A stretch of DNA of 64,000 nucleotides from CBDDGJ01 sp965199285 (GTDB taxonomy: Bacteria; Pseudomonadota; Alphaproteobacteria; RS24): the NCBI GenBank assembly GCA_965199285.1, contig OZ240687.1:186001-250000 (forward strand). The letters run 5' to 3'. This document shows, piece after piece, positions 8,464 to 16,315 of this stretch (position 1 is the stretch's first letter; each line of letters starts with the position of its first letter). Under the pieces are notes generated by a model. That model ran no database searches, was not told the origin of the DNA, and saw only the letters and a program-made list of their open reading frames with translations. Made by a program: the position numbers and the translations under genes.

Positions 8464-10068
8464 ATGAAAGAACGCATTTATCTTTTTGATACAACTTTGC
8501 GCGATGGGCAGCAGACCTCCGGCGTTGATTTTTCTGTCGCCGATAAACAGGCGATTGCGATAATGCTGGATGAATTGGGGGTTGATTATATTGAAGGCGG
8601 TTATCCAGGCGCAAACCCAACCGATACGGAATTTTTTACGGCTCCCCCCAAACTTCAGACCGCATGCTTTACTGCTTTTGGGATGACCAAACGGGCAGGC
8701 CGCAGCGTCGATAATGATGCGGGTTTTAAGCACATATTGCAATCGCAATCAGAGGCGATTTGTCTGGTTGCAAAAAGCTGGGATTATCATGTCGATATTG
8801 CGCTAGAGATTAGCTTGCAAGAAAATATCAGCACGATTGAAGACAGCCTTGCCGCGATTGAGGTGGTTAAAAAACAAGCGCTCATAGATTGCGAACATTT
8901 TTTTGATGGCTTCAAAGCCAATCGCGATTATGCTTTACAATGTGCGGTGACGGCTTATGAAAAAGGCGCGCGCTGGATTGTGCTATGCGATACCAATGGC
9001 GGCACAATGCCGGATGAAGTTTTTGAAATTGTCGAGCATGTGAAAACCTATATTCCGGGTACGCATTTGGGCATTCATGCGCATAATGATACAGAACAAG
9101 CGGTTGCGGTTTCGCTGGCGGCATTGCAGGCGGGGGTACGGCAAATTCAGGGAACCCTAAACGGGCTGGGCGAACGTTGTGGCAATGCAAATATGTTAAG
9201 TCTCATTCCCACCCTTATGTTGAAGCCTCATTATAATCAGCGTTTTGAAATTAATGTGCCGCCAGAACAGCTTAAAAATATCACCCGCATATCGCGGGCG
9301 CTGGATGATATTCTTAATCGCGTTCCAAACGCCCATGCCGCCTATGTTGGCGCATCTGCTTTTGTCCATAAGGGGGGCATTCACGCTTCCGCCGTTGCCA
9401 AAGACCCTGCCACTTATGAGCATGTTGCGCCAGACCTAATCGGCAATCAAAGGCGCATTCCGGTATCTGACCAGGCTGGCAAAAGTAATATTATTGATCA
9501 GCTCACCGCCGCCAAAATTAAGGTTGAAAAAAATGATTCTGCAATTGAGCATTTATTGCGCATTGTCAAAGAAAAAGAAAGCATCGGGTATAGTTATGAT
9601 GGTGCAGGCGCATCTTTCGAACTTTTGGCGCTATCGCAATTAGGACGCTTGCCAGATTATTTTGAGGTTAACTCATATGCGGTTCAGATTGAGAATGAGA
9701 AAGATGAAACAGTTTCAACCGCCCATATTGCCTTACAGATTGGGGCTGAAAAAGTTGAAAATACCGCGCAAGGCAATGGTCCGGTAAATGCGCTTGACCA
9801 AGCCTTTCGCAAGGATTTGGGCGGCTATACGTCATATCTAAAAGACATGCGGTTGGTTGACTATCGGGTGCGTATCCTCAATGCTGGCACCGCTGCGGTC
9901 ACGCGGGTGACGATTGAAAGCAGTGACCAGAACGGCACTATATGGCGGACGATGGGGGTACATGAAAATATTGTGATTGCCTCTTTCGAAGCGTTGCGGG
10001 ATGCGGTAATATATAAATTATGGCGGGATGAGGTACGCCCCCAAAGTGAGATAAAGAAAAGCGAATAA
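8464..10068 (+). CDS. cimA: (R)-citramalate synthase
   Basis: Condenses pyruvate and acetyl-CoA to citramalate, a threonine-independent entry to isoleucine synthesis. The 534-aa protein has an HMGL-like TIM barrel beginning FDTTLRDGQQTSGVDFS, the metal-binding HAHND motif (GIHAHNDTEQAVA) and a C-terminal LeuA-type regulatory domain from about residue 390. The segments EGGYPGANPTD and AAYVGASAFVHKGGIH separate CimA from 2-isopropylmalate synthase. It is followed after 13 bases by psd. Confidence 0.93.
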   Translation: MKERIYLFDTTLRDGQQTSGVDFSVADKQAIAIMLDELGVDYIEGGYPGANPTDTEFFTAPPKLQTACFTAFGMTKRAGRSVDNDAGFKHILQSQSEAICLVAKSWDYHVDIALEISLQENISTIEDSLAAIEVVKKQALIDCEHFFDGFKANRDYALQCAVTAYEKGARWIVLCDTNGGTMPDEVFEIVEHVKTYIPGTHLGIHAHNDTEQAVAVSLAALQAGVRQIQGTLNGLGERCGNANMLSLIPTLMLKPHYNQRFEINVPPEQLKNITRISRALDDILNRVPNAHAAYVGASAFVHKGGIHASAVAKDPATYEHVAPDLIGNQRRIPVSDQAGKSNIIDQLTAAKIKVEKNDSAIEHLLRIVKEKESIGYSYDGAGASFELLALSQLGRLPDYFEVNSYAVQIENEKDETVSTAHIALQIGAEKVENTAQGNGPVNALDQAFRKDLGGYTSYLKDMRLVDYRVRILNAGTAAVTRVTIESSDQNGTIWRTMGVHENIVIASFEALRDAVIYKLWRDEVRPQSEIKKSE

Positions 10069-10081
10069 AATAGAGGCGTAA

Positions 10082-10774
10082 ATGGGAAATATTGGTTCAG
10101 TTTTGGTTCCTATCCATAGGGAAGGGTATCGGTTTATTGTTATTTTTGCGATTGCCACAGCCTTGCTTTTTCTTGTTTCCGATTTTCTCGGTTGGGTTGG
10201 GGTTATTTTAACGCTGTGGTGCGCCTATTTTTTTCGTGACCCGCAACGGATCACCCCACAAAGAGAGGGGCTTATCATGAGCCCTGCCGATGGGGTGGTG
10301 AATATGATCGGCGAAGCTGTGCCACCGCCTGAGCTTGGCTTGGGGCTAGAGCCACGCCTACGCATATCGATTTTTATGAATGTCTTTAACTGCCATGTGA
10401 ACCGCATGCCGGTGGCGGGACAAATTAAGCGTATTCTTTACCGCACCGGACAATTTTTAAGCGCTGACCTTGATAAGGCAAGCGAAGCAAATGAACGCAA
10501 TTCTTTGCTCATCGAAACAACCGATGGGCAGGAAATTGTGGTTGTACAAATTGCTGGTCTGGTGGCGCGGCGGATTGTTTGTTGGGCTGAGCAAGAGCAG
10601 GATTTAATTGCTGGTGAACGGTTTGGGCTTATTCGATTTGGCTCGCGGGTAGATGTTTACTTGCCAGCGGATGCTGTGCCATTGGTTGCAGTGGGGCAAA
10701 GCGCGATTGCAGGCGAAACCATATTATCTGATCTTGATTATAATGAGCCTGTCCGCAATTTTTTAAGCCAGTAA
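10082..10774 (+). CDS. psd: Phosphatidylserine decarboxylase proenzyme
   Basis: Makes phosphatidylethanolamine from phosphatidylserine at the inner membrane. It is the short alphaproteobacterial form (230 aa). Two hydrophobic segments lie at about 18-50, followed by SPADG (D70), the NCHVNRMP histidine (H105) and the self-cleavage site G187-S188 in RFGSRVDVYLP. Cleavage there generates the pyruvoyl cofactor from the serine. A GAGG ribosome site lies at 10073-10076. It is followed directly by pssA, giving the two-step serine-to-PE pathway in one unit. Confidence 0.95.
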   Translation: MGNIGSVLVPIHREGYRFIVIFAIATALLFLVSDFLGWVGVILTLWCAYFFRDPQRITPQREGLIMSPADGVVNMIGEAVPPPELGLGLEPRLRISIFMNVFNCHVNRMPVAGQIKRILYRTGQFLSADLDKASEANERNSLLIETTDGQEIVVVQIAGLVARRIVCWAEQEQDLIAGERFGLIRFGSRVDVYLPADAVPLVAVGQSAIAGETILSDLDYNEPVRNFLSQ

Positions 10775-10788
10775 ATTAGGTTTACCTT

Positions 10789-11565
10789 GTGTCCAGTATA
10801 AAAACACCCTCTCCTAAAAAGAAAATCTCCCAAGAGCGACAATTTCCGGTGCGGCGGCTTATTCCCAATGGAATTACCATCCTTGCCCTATGCTTAGGGC
10901 TAACTTCGGTAAGGCTGGGGCTGGAGGAACATTTTGAATGGGCGGCTTTAGCCATTCTTGCAGCCGCTTTTCTGGATGCGGTTGATGGCCGGATTGCCCG
11001 CCTATTGAAAGCTGAAAGTCAGATCGGGGCGCAATTAGATAGCCTGTCAGATTTTTTCAATTTTGGAGTTGCGCCCGTTATGCTTATTCACTTTTGGGGG
11101 CTACAATCGGCGGGACGCGTCGGATGGGTTGCACTGCTTCTTTTTAGCGTTTGTTGCGCGCTTCGCTTGGCGCGGTTCAATGTTGATATTGAAAACCCGG
11201 ATCGCCCCGCTTGGATGCGCCATTTTTTTATTGGCGTTCCTTCGCCAATGGCTGGTATTATTGTGATGCTGCCGCTTTATTTTGATTTTGCGGGTCTGGT
11301 TGATTTGCGTTCAGCGACGTTTTTAACTGTCCTCATTATTATTTCTGTTGCGGTTTTGATGATTTCTCGGATTCCAAGTTTTTCAGGAAAAACATTTGCC
11401 CGCTCGATTGCTCGTAAATATGTGTTACCGGTTATGCTGGCGATTGGCGGCATTGCCGCGCTTCTCTTCAGTTTTCCGTGGCAAGGGCTGATTATACTTT
11501 GTCTGATTTATCTGGCGCTCTTGCCGGTGAGCTATCATAGCTATAAAAAATTTTCTAGCGCCTGA
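10789..11565 (+). CDS. pssA: CDP-diacylglycerol--serine O-phosphatidyltransferase
   Basis: Makes phosphatidylserine from CDP-diacylglycerol and serine, feeding Psd encoded just upstream. The CDP-alcohol phosphatidyltransferase signature D-G-x2-A-R-x8-G-x3-D-x3-D is complete at D66, G67, A70, R71, G80, D84 and D88. The rest is a string of membrane helices. The start is a GTG at 10789, 15 bases after the psd stop, with only a weak purine run upstream; there is no in-frame ATG before the catalytic region. The 3' end overlaps the convergent RND gene by 11 bp. Confidence 0.94.
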   Translation: MSSIKTPSPKKKISQERQFPVRRLIPNGITILALCLGLTSVRLGLEEHFEWAALAILAAAFLDAVDGRIARLLKAESQIGAQLDSLSDFFNFGVAPVMLIHFWGLQSAGRVGWVALLLFSVCCALRLARFNVDIENPDRPAWMRHFFIGVPSPMAGIIVMLPLYFDFAGLVDLRSATFLTVLIIISVAVLMISRIPSFSGKTFARSIARKYVLPVMLAIGGIAALLFSFPWQGLIILCLIYLALLPVSYHSYKKFSSA

Positions 11566-14500
11566 TAAGGGAGGATAAAAATCTTTCCTTTAACAATCTT
11601 ATTTGTTGCGGGATAGACAGCATGACGGGTACGAGAACAAGTGTCAATAATGTTGAAAAGCCAAGTCCGAATATGATCGCGGTTGAGAGTTGAATCCAAA
11701 GAACAGCTTTTGGGTCGCCAAAGCTGAAAAACCGGTCACCAACATCAACGCTAAGGCCTATCGCAAGCGGGAACATGCCGATCATTGTGGTTAATGTGGT
11801 AAGCAAAATTGGTCGTAGGCGTTGTCCTGCGGCACGTAAGATCGCATCAACTTCATTGTAACCGGTTGCCAGTAAGCGCTGAAATGTGTCAATCAACACG
11901 ATTGAATTATTCACAATAATACCTGCTAGGGCAACAATTCCTGTCCCTGTCATCATCATGCCAAAATTCTGCCCTGTCACAAGTATACCGAATAAAACAC
12001 CTACGGTTGAGAGGGTGACTGTGGAAAGGGTAAGAAAGGTTGCAAAAAAGCTATTAAACTGAAGCAGGAGGATAACAAACATAAGCGCAAGCGAGCCAAT
12101 AAAGGCAACGCTCAAAAAAGCAGCCGTTTGTTCTTCTTCATCATTGGATCCGCCAAGTCGAAACTGAATGCCTGGCGGTACGGGATGGGATGCGCGCCAT
12201 GCCTCAAAATCAGCAAGCGCTTTTTGCGGTAAAATTTTCTGCCCGGTTGCTGGGTCGATAATTGTATCGGCGATCACTCTATAATAACGATAGCTATCTA
12301 GCCGATTAATACTGCTTAGCCGTGGGCTTGCAACTCTGGTTACAAAACTGCTTATGGGCACATCGCCATATGGTGTTGCAATGCGAAGCTCATCCAACTT
12401 ATCTAAGGATCGATAGTTTTCGGGAAACCGAACACGGATATCAATTTCATCTTCCGAATCATCCGGCCGATATTTTGCCAATAGCCAGCCGTCAGAAATA
12501 AATTGGACAATGCTTCCTAGACTTGCAATATCAACATTATAGAGGCCTGCTTTTTCGCGATCAATTTCGAGCTCCCACTCAAGTCCTGGCAGAGGGAGCG
12601 TATCATCTATATCGGTATAAAGGTCGGGGCGGCTGCGCAAATAGGCGATCAAGTCTCGTGCCGTTTTCTCAATCTCTTCAAGATTGCCTCCAAGAATTTG
12701 AACATCCAGCGCTTTTCCTTGTGGCGGGCCATCTTCGCGTTCTCGCGCTTCAACAATAATCCCCGGTATTTTATTTGCTTGCCTAACAATGGCGCTACTG
12801 ATTGTGCGGGATGAGTCGCGTTGATAATATTCAGCAAAATCAACAAATATCCAGCCAATCGTATCGGCTGGCATATCACTGCCGCCAAAGACTTTCGTAT
12901 CAGCTGTGTTTGTGCGGGTAAAGGCTGTTTCAATGCCCGGCGTGTTCAATACAATCGCTTCTACCTGTTGGGTGATTTCAAGCGCATCATTTGCTGAAAT
13001 ATTACCGCGGGCGCGAATGAAAATATTCGTCTGCTCGGCTTCCCCTGTACGGAAAAATTCAACGCCGGGATTATTTTGAATATAAGTGGTGATAATTGCG
13101 CTCAATAGCAAAATTGCCGCGAGAATAGTGAGTGGTGAATATTTTATACATTGATAGAGAATACGCAAATAACCCCCTGTAAAACCAGATAAATGTAATA
13201 TGTCACCTCGGCTACTATTGGCAGAAAGAGCGGCTAGATTTTTGTCACCAATTTGTGCCGCTTTGCCAAACATGCCCCCCAATACGGGTAAGAATAACAT
13301 CGCCGTCACCAGCGATGCACTCAAAACAATAATGACGGTTAAGGGAAGAAATGACATAAATTTACCGGTAATGCCTGGCCATAAAAGAAGCGGTGCAAAT
13401 GCTGCCATCGTTGTTGCGGTTGAAGAAATAAGTGGCCAGAACATGCGTTCGATTGCCATTGCATAGGCTTCCCTCTTGTCTAAGCCTTCTGTCATTTTAC
13501 GGTCAGCATATTCGATCACCACAATCGCGCCATCAACCAATATACCCACCGAGAGGATCATGCCAAACATAATCATCATATTCAGATTAAAACCGAATAT
13601 ACCTAAGAGAAAGAAACTGCTCATAAATGACATCGGGATCGCAAACCCAACCAACAGACCGGATCGCAACCCAAGTGATCCGAACACCAGGATCATCACC
13701 AATATAATGGCGTTTATGATCGAGAGCTCGAGCGATTCAATCATCGAATATATATAGGATGAAAGATCGCCAGAAAAATCGACCTTAATCGCATCCGGCC
13801 AATCGGCTTTGAAGGCAAGAGATTTTTCACGCACAGCTTGGGCGGTGAGAATAATATTCGAGCCCAACCGTTTCACCACTTCAATACCGATTGTGGGTTG
13901 GCCATTAAAGCGAGCAAAACTTTTTGCGTCTTTAAATGTGCGTTGCACTTCAGCAATATCCTTAATCTGGATAATCGCGCCTTGGTCTTGCCGCAGTACC
14001 AAATTTGCAATATCACTTTCTTGTTCGATCAAGCCTGAAATTGAGAGGGAGAAACTCCCCCCCCCGCTGTCAACTTCGCCGGCTGGAACAATCTGATTAT
14101 TGCGTGATAAAACCCGAAAAATTTCATCAGCAGAAATGCCATAGCTTTCCATTTTTATTGGATCAAGGAGGATTTGCAAAACCTCTTCACGATGCCCCAA
14201 CAGATTTGCTTCTAACACATCGGGCATGGATTCAATTTCATCTTTCAACAAACGGGCGCGTTGGTAAAGTTCTCTTTCGGAGAGGTTGCCATATAAATTT
14301 ATGAGAATGACCGGAAACAAAGCCGCATTAAATTCACGAATTTCCGGTTCGTCTGCATCGGCAGGGAATTTTGATTTTGCTAGATTGACCTTCTCACGCA
14401 CATCGGCAAGTGCTTTATCTTTGTCAAAGCTAACATCAAATTCGACAATCGCCGCACCATGATGCTGTTGGGCTATCCCACGTATTTCTTTTACGCCGGT

Positions 14501-14728
14501 GAGCTTTTGTAATTCTAATTCTAGGGGACGCACAATAAGCCGTTCGCTATCTGTTGGCGATATACCCGGCAGGCTTATGCCAATATAGATAAAGGGAACA
14601 GGAATATCAGGATCTGCTTCTTTGGGAATATGAATATAAGAATTAATGCCGCCAAGCAAAATAACCAGCAAGAAGACGATCATGGCGCGATTGCGCTCCA
14701 TCGCTGCTAAAATGATTTTTCTTATCAT
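11555..14728 (-). CDS. RND efflux transporter, inner-membrane permease (HAE/AcrB-like)
   Basis: A 1057-aa proton-driven pump subunit working with the adaptor encoded immediately upstream (start overlaps its stop, ATGA). It has the typical two-fold layout: one N-terminal helix, a large periplasmic loop, a helix bundle beginning near 332, then a second loop and bundle. Helix 4 reads GILVDGAIVVIE, so only one acidic residue (D399, followed by G400) stands where AcrB has an Asp pair. The second half carries GIIVNNSIVLIDTFQ. A run of nine G on the coding strand encodes G222-G224. No TolC-like outer-membrane gene is adjacent. The substrate is unknown. Confidence 0.9.
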   Translation of the reverse strand: MIRKIILAAMERNRAMIVFLLVILLGGINSYIHIPKEADPDIPVPFIYIGISLPGISPTDSERLIVRPLELELQKLTGVKEIRGIAQQHHGAAIVEFDVSFDKDKALADVREKVNLAKSKFPADADEPEIREFNAALFPVILINLYGNLSERELYQRARLLKDEIESMPDVLEANLLGHREEVLQILLDPIKMESYGISADEIFRVLSRNNQIVPAGEVDSGGGSFSLSISGLIEQESDIANLVLRQDQGAIIQIKDIAEVQRTFKDAKSFARFNGQPTIGIEVVKRLGSNIILTAQAVREKSLAFKADWPDAIKVDFSGDLSSYIYSMIESLELSIINAIILVMILVFGSLGLRSGLLVGFAIPMSFMSSFFLLGIFGFNLNMMIMFGMILSVGILVDGAIVVIEYADRKMTEGLDKREAYAMAIERMFWPLISSTATTMAAFAPLLLWPGITGKFMSFLPLTVIIVLSASLVTAMLFLPVLGGMFGKAAQIGDKNLAALSANSSRGDILHLSGFTGGYLRILYQCIKYSPLTILAAILLLSAIITTYIQNNPGVEFFRTGEAEQTNIFIRARGNISANDALEITQQVEAIVLNTPGIETAFTRTNTADTKVFGGSDMPADTIGWIFVDFAEYYQRDSSRTISSAIVRQANKIPGIIVEAREREDGPPQGKALDVQILGGNLEEIEKTARDLIAYLRSRPDLYTDIDDTLPLPGLEWELEIDREKAGLYNVDIASLGSIVQFISDGWLLAKYRPDDSEDEIDIRVRFPENYRSLDKLDELRIATPYGDVPISSFVTRVASPRLSSINRLDSYRYYRVIADTIIDPATGQKILPQKALADFEAWRASHPVPPGIQFRLGGSNDEEEQTAAFLSVAFIGSLALMFVILLLQFNSFFATFLTLSTVTLSTVGVLFGILVTGQNFGMMMTGTGIVALAGIIVNNSIVLIDTFQRLLATGYNEVDAILRAAGQRLRPILLTTLTTMIGMFPLAIGLSVDVGDRFFSFGDPKAVLWIQLSTAIIFGLGFSTLLTLVLVPVMLSIPQQIRLLKERFLSSLIRR
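14057..14065 (-). repeat. Nine-base G/C homopolymer inside the RND pump gene
   Basis: Nine consecutive C on the plus strand (G on the coding strand) encode three glycines at residues 222-224. It is the longest G/C run noticed in the window, where runs of seven occur in other genes such as nagZ and the LacI gene. Slippage here would truncate the pump near residue 225. Confidence 0.9.
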
Positions 14729-16212
14729 CTTGCTTCGATCCGTTGTCCGTCATTTACATAATGCTGGCCAATTGTGATGACATTCTCAACCGCTCGCAAA
14801 CCCGTCACCCACATGCCTTCAGGTGAATCTGATAAGACCGTAACAGGGATGAATTGGACGATATTGCGCCTTATCACGCGCACCCCTAAAACGCCATTAT
14901 CATTCAAAATCAGCGCGACTTGCGGTAACAGGGTTGCGGTCACTTCATCGGCGGTGAGTTGCAGCTTCGTGCTTATGCCTGTGTGTAATTCACCACCGGG
15001 ATTTGCAGCTTGCATTTCCATCCTAAAGCTACGCGTTACCTGATTGGGGGTGGGCGCAATATAGCGTATCTGCCCGCTTACGCTTTCACCTGTTGTGAGC
15101 ATGGCCGTACCAGACATGCCAACATGAAAAAGATTAATTTGATCTTCAGGAATATGAGCGATGAAAACCAATGGATCCTTATCTATTAATATCGCGCATG
15201 TGCCGCCAATATTCAGAAAGTTTCCAATCTCAACCGCAACCTCTTCAATAACGCCATTAAAGGGCGCATAAATGCCCGTGCGGGCAAGCTCTAATTCACG
15301 TATCTCACGCAAGCCGCGCGCGGCATTATAATTGGCTTCGGCTATATTGAGGTAGGATAATGTGACATGCCCCTTTTGATATAGGGCGAAGGCGGCAGCA
15401 TAATCAAATTTGCTTGCTTTTTCTTTGCTGCGCGCATCTTGTAATTGTACATCGCGGGCGGCTGTTTCAAGCCGACAGATTTCGTCTCCTTTTTTTACTC
15501 GCTGCCCATCACGAACGCTTATGCTCTGAACAAGACCAGGCACTTGCGCGGCAAGCGATATGCTACGATCTGCGGCGCTTTGTGCTTGTAAAGTTAATAT
15601 TTGTTGATAGCCACGTGCACGTGCTTGTATAATTTGCACACTAGAAACGCCGCCAGATGATTGTTGAATTTCTGTAATTGACGGGGCGGGGGTTTCGTCC
15701 CGATGGGGGATGAAAAACCCGCTTACCATCCATAATATCAAGCTCGAAAACACCAATATTGCCAAAAATAAGGGGTGAATTTTTATCCGTCCTAGAGTCG
15801 CTATGAAGGTTAACAATGATACGAATTTGGTTGTGCGCATTGCCGGTTTCGATGAATTTTGCTCAGTGTTAGACTCAGTGTTAGACAAAGTGCGAGACAA
15901 AGTATTAGGCAAATCTGCTTCACTCTTAGCTAGCGTTTCCTCTCTTGGTGCGGCCGTAGATGGGATATCTGAATCTACAGGGTCTGTGGAATCGAGAAGC
16001 TGAAGAATTTCTTCCGTTACGCTTTCTTCCGAACGGAATTTAGCTTCTGCCCCCAGTTTAGATTGTGCGTCTGTTGTTGAGGAAGATATTTCAGTTGGCG
16101 CGATTTGCGTTTTGTTTTTGCGCCGCCAAAAATATATAAATTGCCAGCGCGATTGAGTGTTGTCTCGCGCAGCTAATTCTTTTTGCTGGTTGCCTTGTTT
16201 CCTAAACCACAT
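14725..16212 (-). CDS. RND efflux periplasmic adaptor (HlyD/MFP family) with long cytosolic N-terminal extension
   Basis: The 495-aa membrane-fusion partner of the RND pump, translationally coupled to it. A single membrane helix lies at about 147-168 (HPLFLAILVFSSLILWMVSG). The adaptor core follows: the lipoyl-type half-motif VRDGQRVKKGDEICRLE, a coiled hairpin, GIYAPFNGVIEEVAVEIGN, then a beta-barrel. About 145 charged and Ser/Thr-rich residues precede the helix, which is unusual since most adaptors begin with a signal peptide or lipobox. A 12-bp tandem repeat lies within this extension at residues 102-117. Start choice: the ATG at 16212 is the first in frame. An internal start nearer the helix (M125, AMRTTKF) cannot be excluded. 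Confidence 0.86.
   Translation of the reverse strand: MWFRKQGNQQKELAARDNTQSRWQFIYFWRRKNKTQIAPTEISSSTTDAQSKLGAEAKFRSEESVTEEILQLLDSTDPVDSDIPSTAAPREETLAKSEADLPNTLSRTLSNTESNTEQNSSKPAMRTTKFVSLLTFIATLGRIKIHPLFLAILVFSSLILWMVSGFFIPHRDETPAPSITEIQQSSGGVSSVQIIQARARGYQQILTLQAQSAADRSISLAAQVPGLVQSISVRDGQRVKKGDEICRLETAARDVQLQDARSKEKASKFDYAAAFALYQKGHVTLSYLNIAEANYNAARGLREIRELELARTGIYAPFNGVIEEVAVEIGNFLNIGGTCAILIDKDPLVFIAHIPEDQINLFHVGMSGTAMLTTGESVSGQIRYIAPTPNQVTRSFRMEMQAANPGGELHTGISTKLQLTADEVTATLLPQVALILNDNGVLGVRVIRRNIVQFIPVTVLSDSPEGMWVTGLRAVENVITIGQHYVNDGQRIEAR
15862..15909 (-). repeat. Four imperfect 12-bp tandem repeats in the adaptor gene
   Basis: Units 15862-15873 and 15874-15885 are identical (CTCAGTGTTAGA). 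15886-15897 and 15898-15909 are diverged copies (CAAAGTGCGAGA, CAAAGTATTAGG). They keep frame and encode the low-complexity segment around LSNTESNTE in the cytosolic extension, so copy-number change would vary linker length without a frameshift. Confidence 0.85.
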
Positions 16213-16315
16213 AAACCCTTACACCCTTATGGATGTCCCATATTTGATTTCGAATGACTCCGATACGAATCATCCAATGATTAATTGGTTAAATCTATAG
16301 CATAATTTGCAGATT

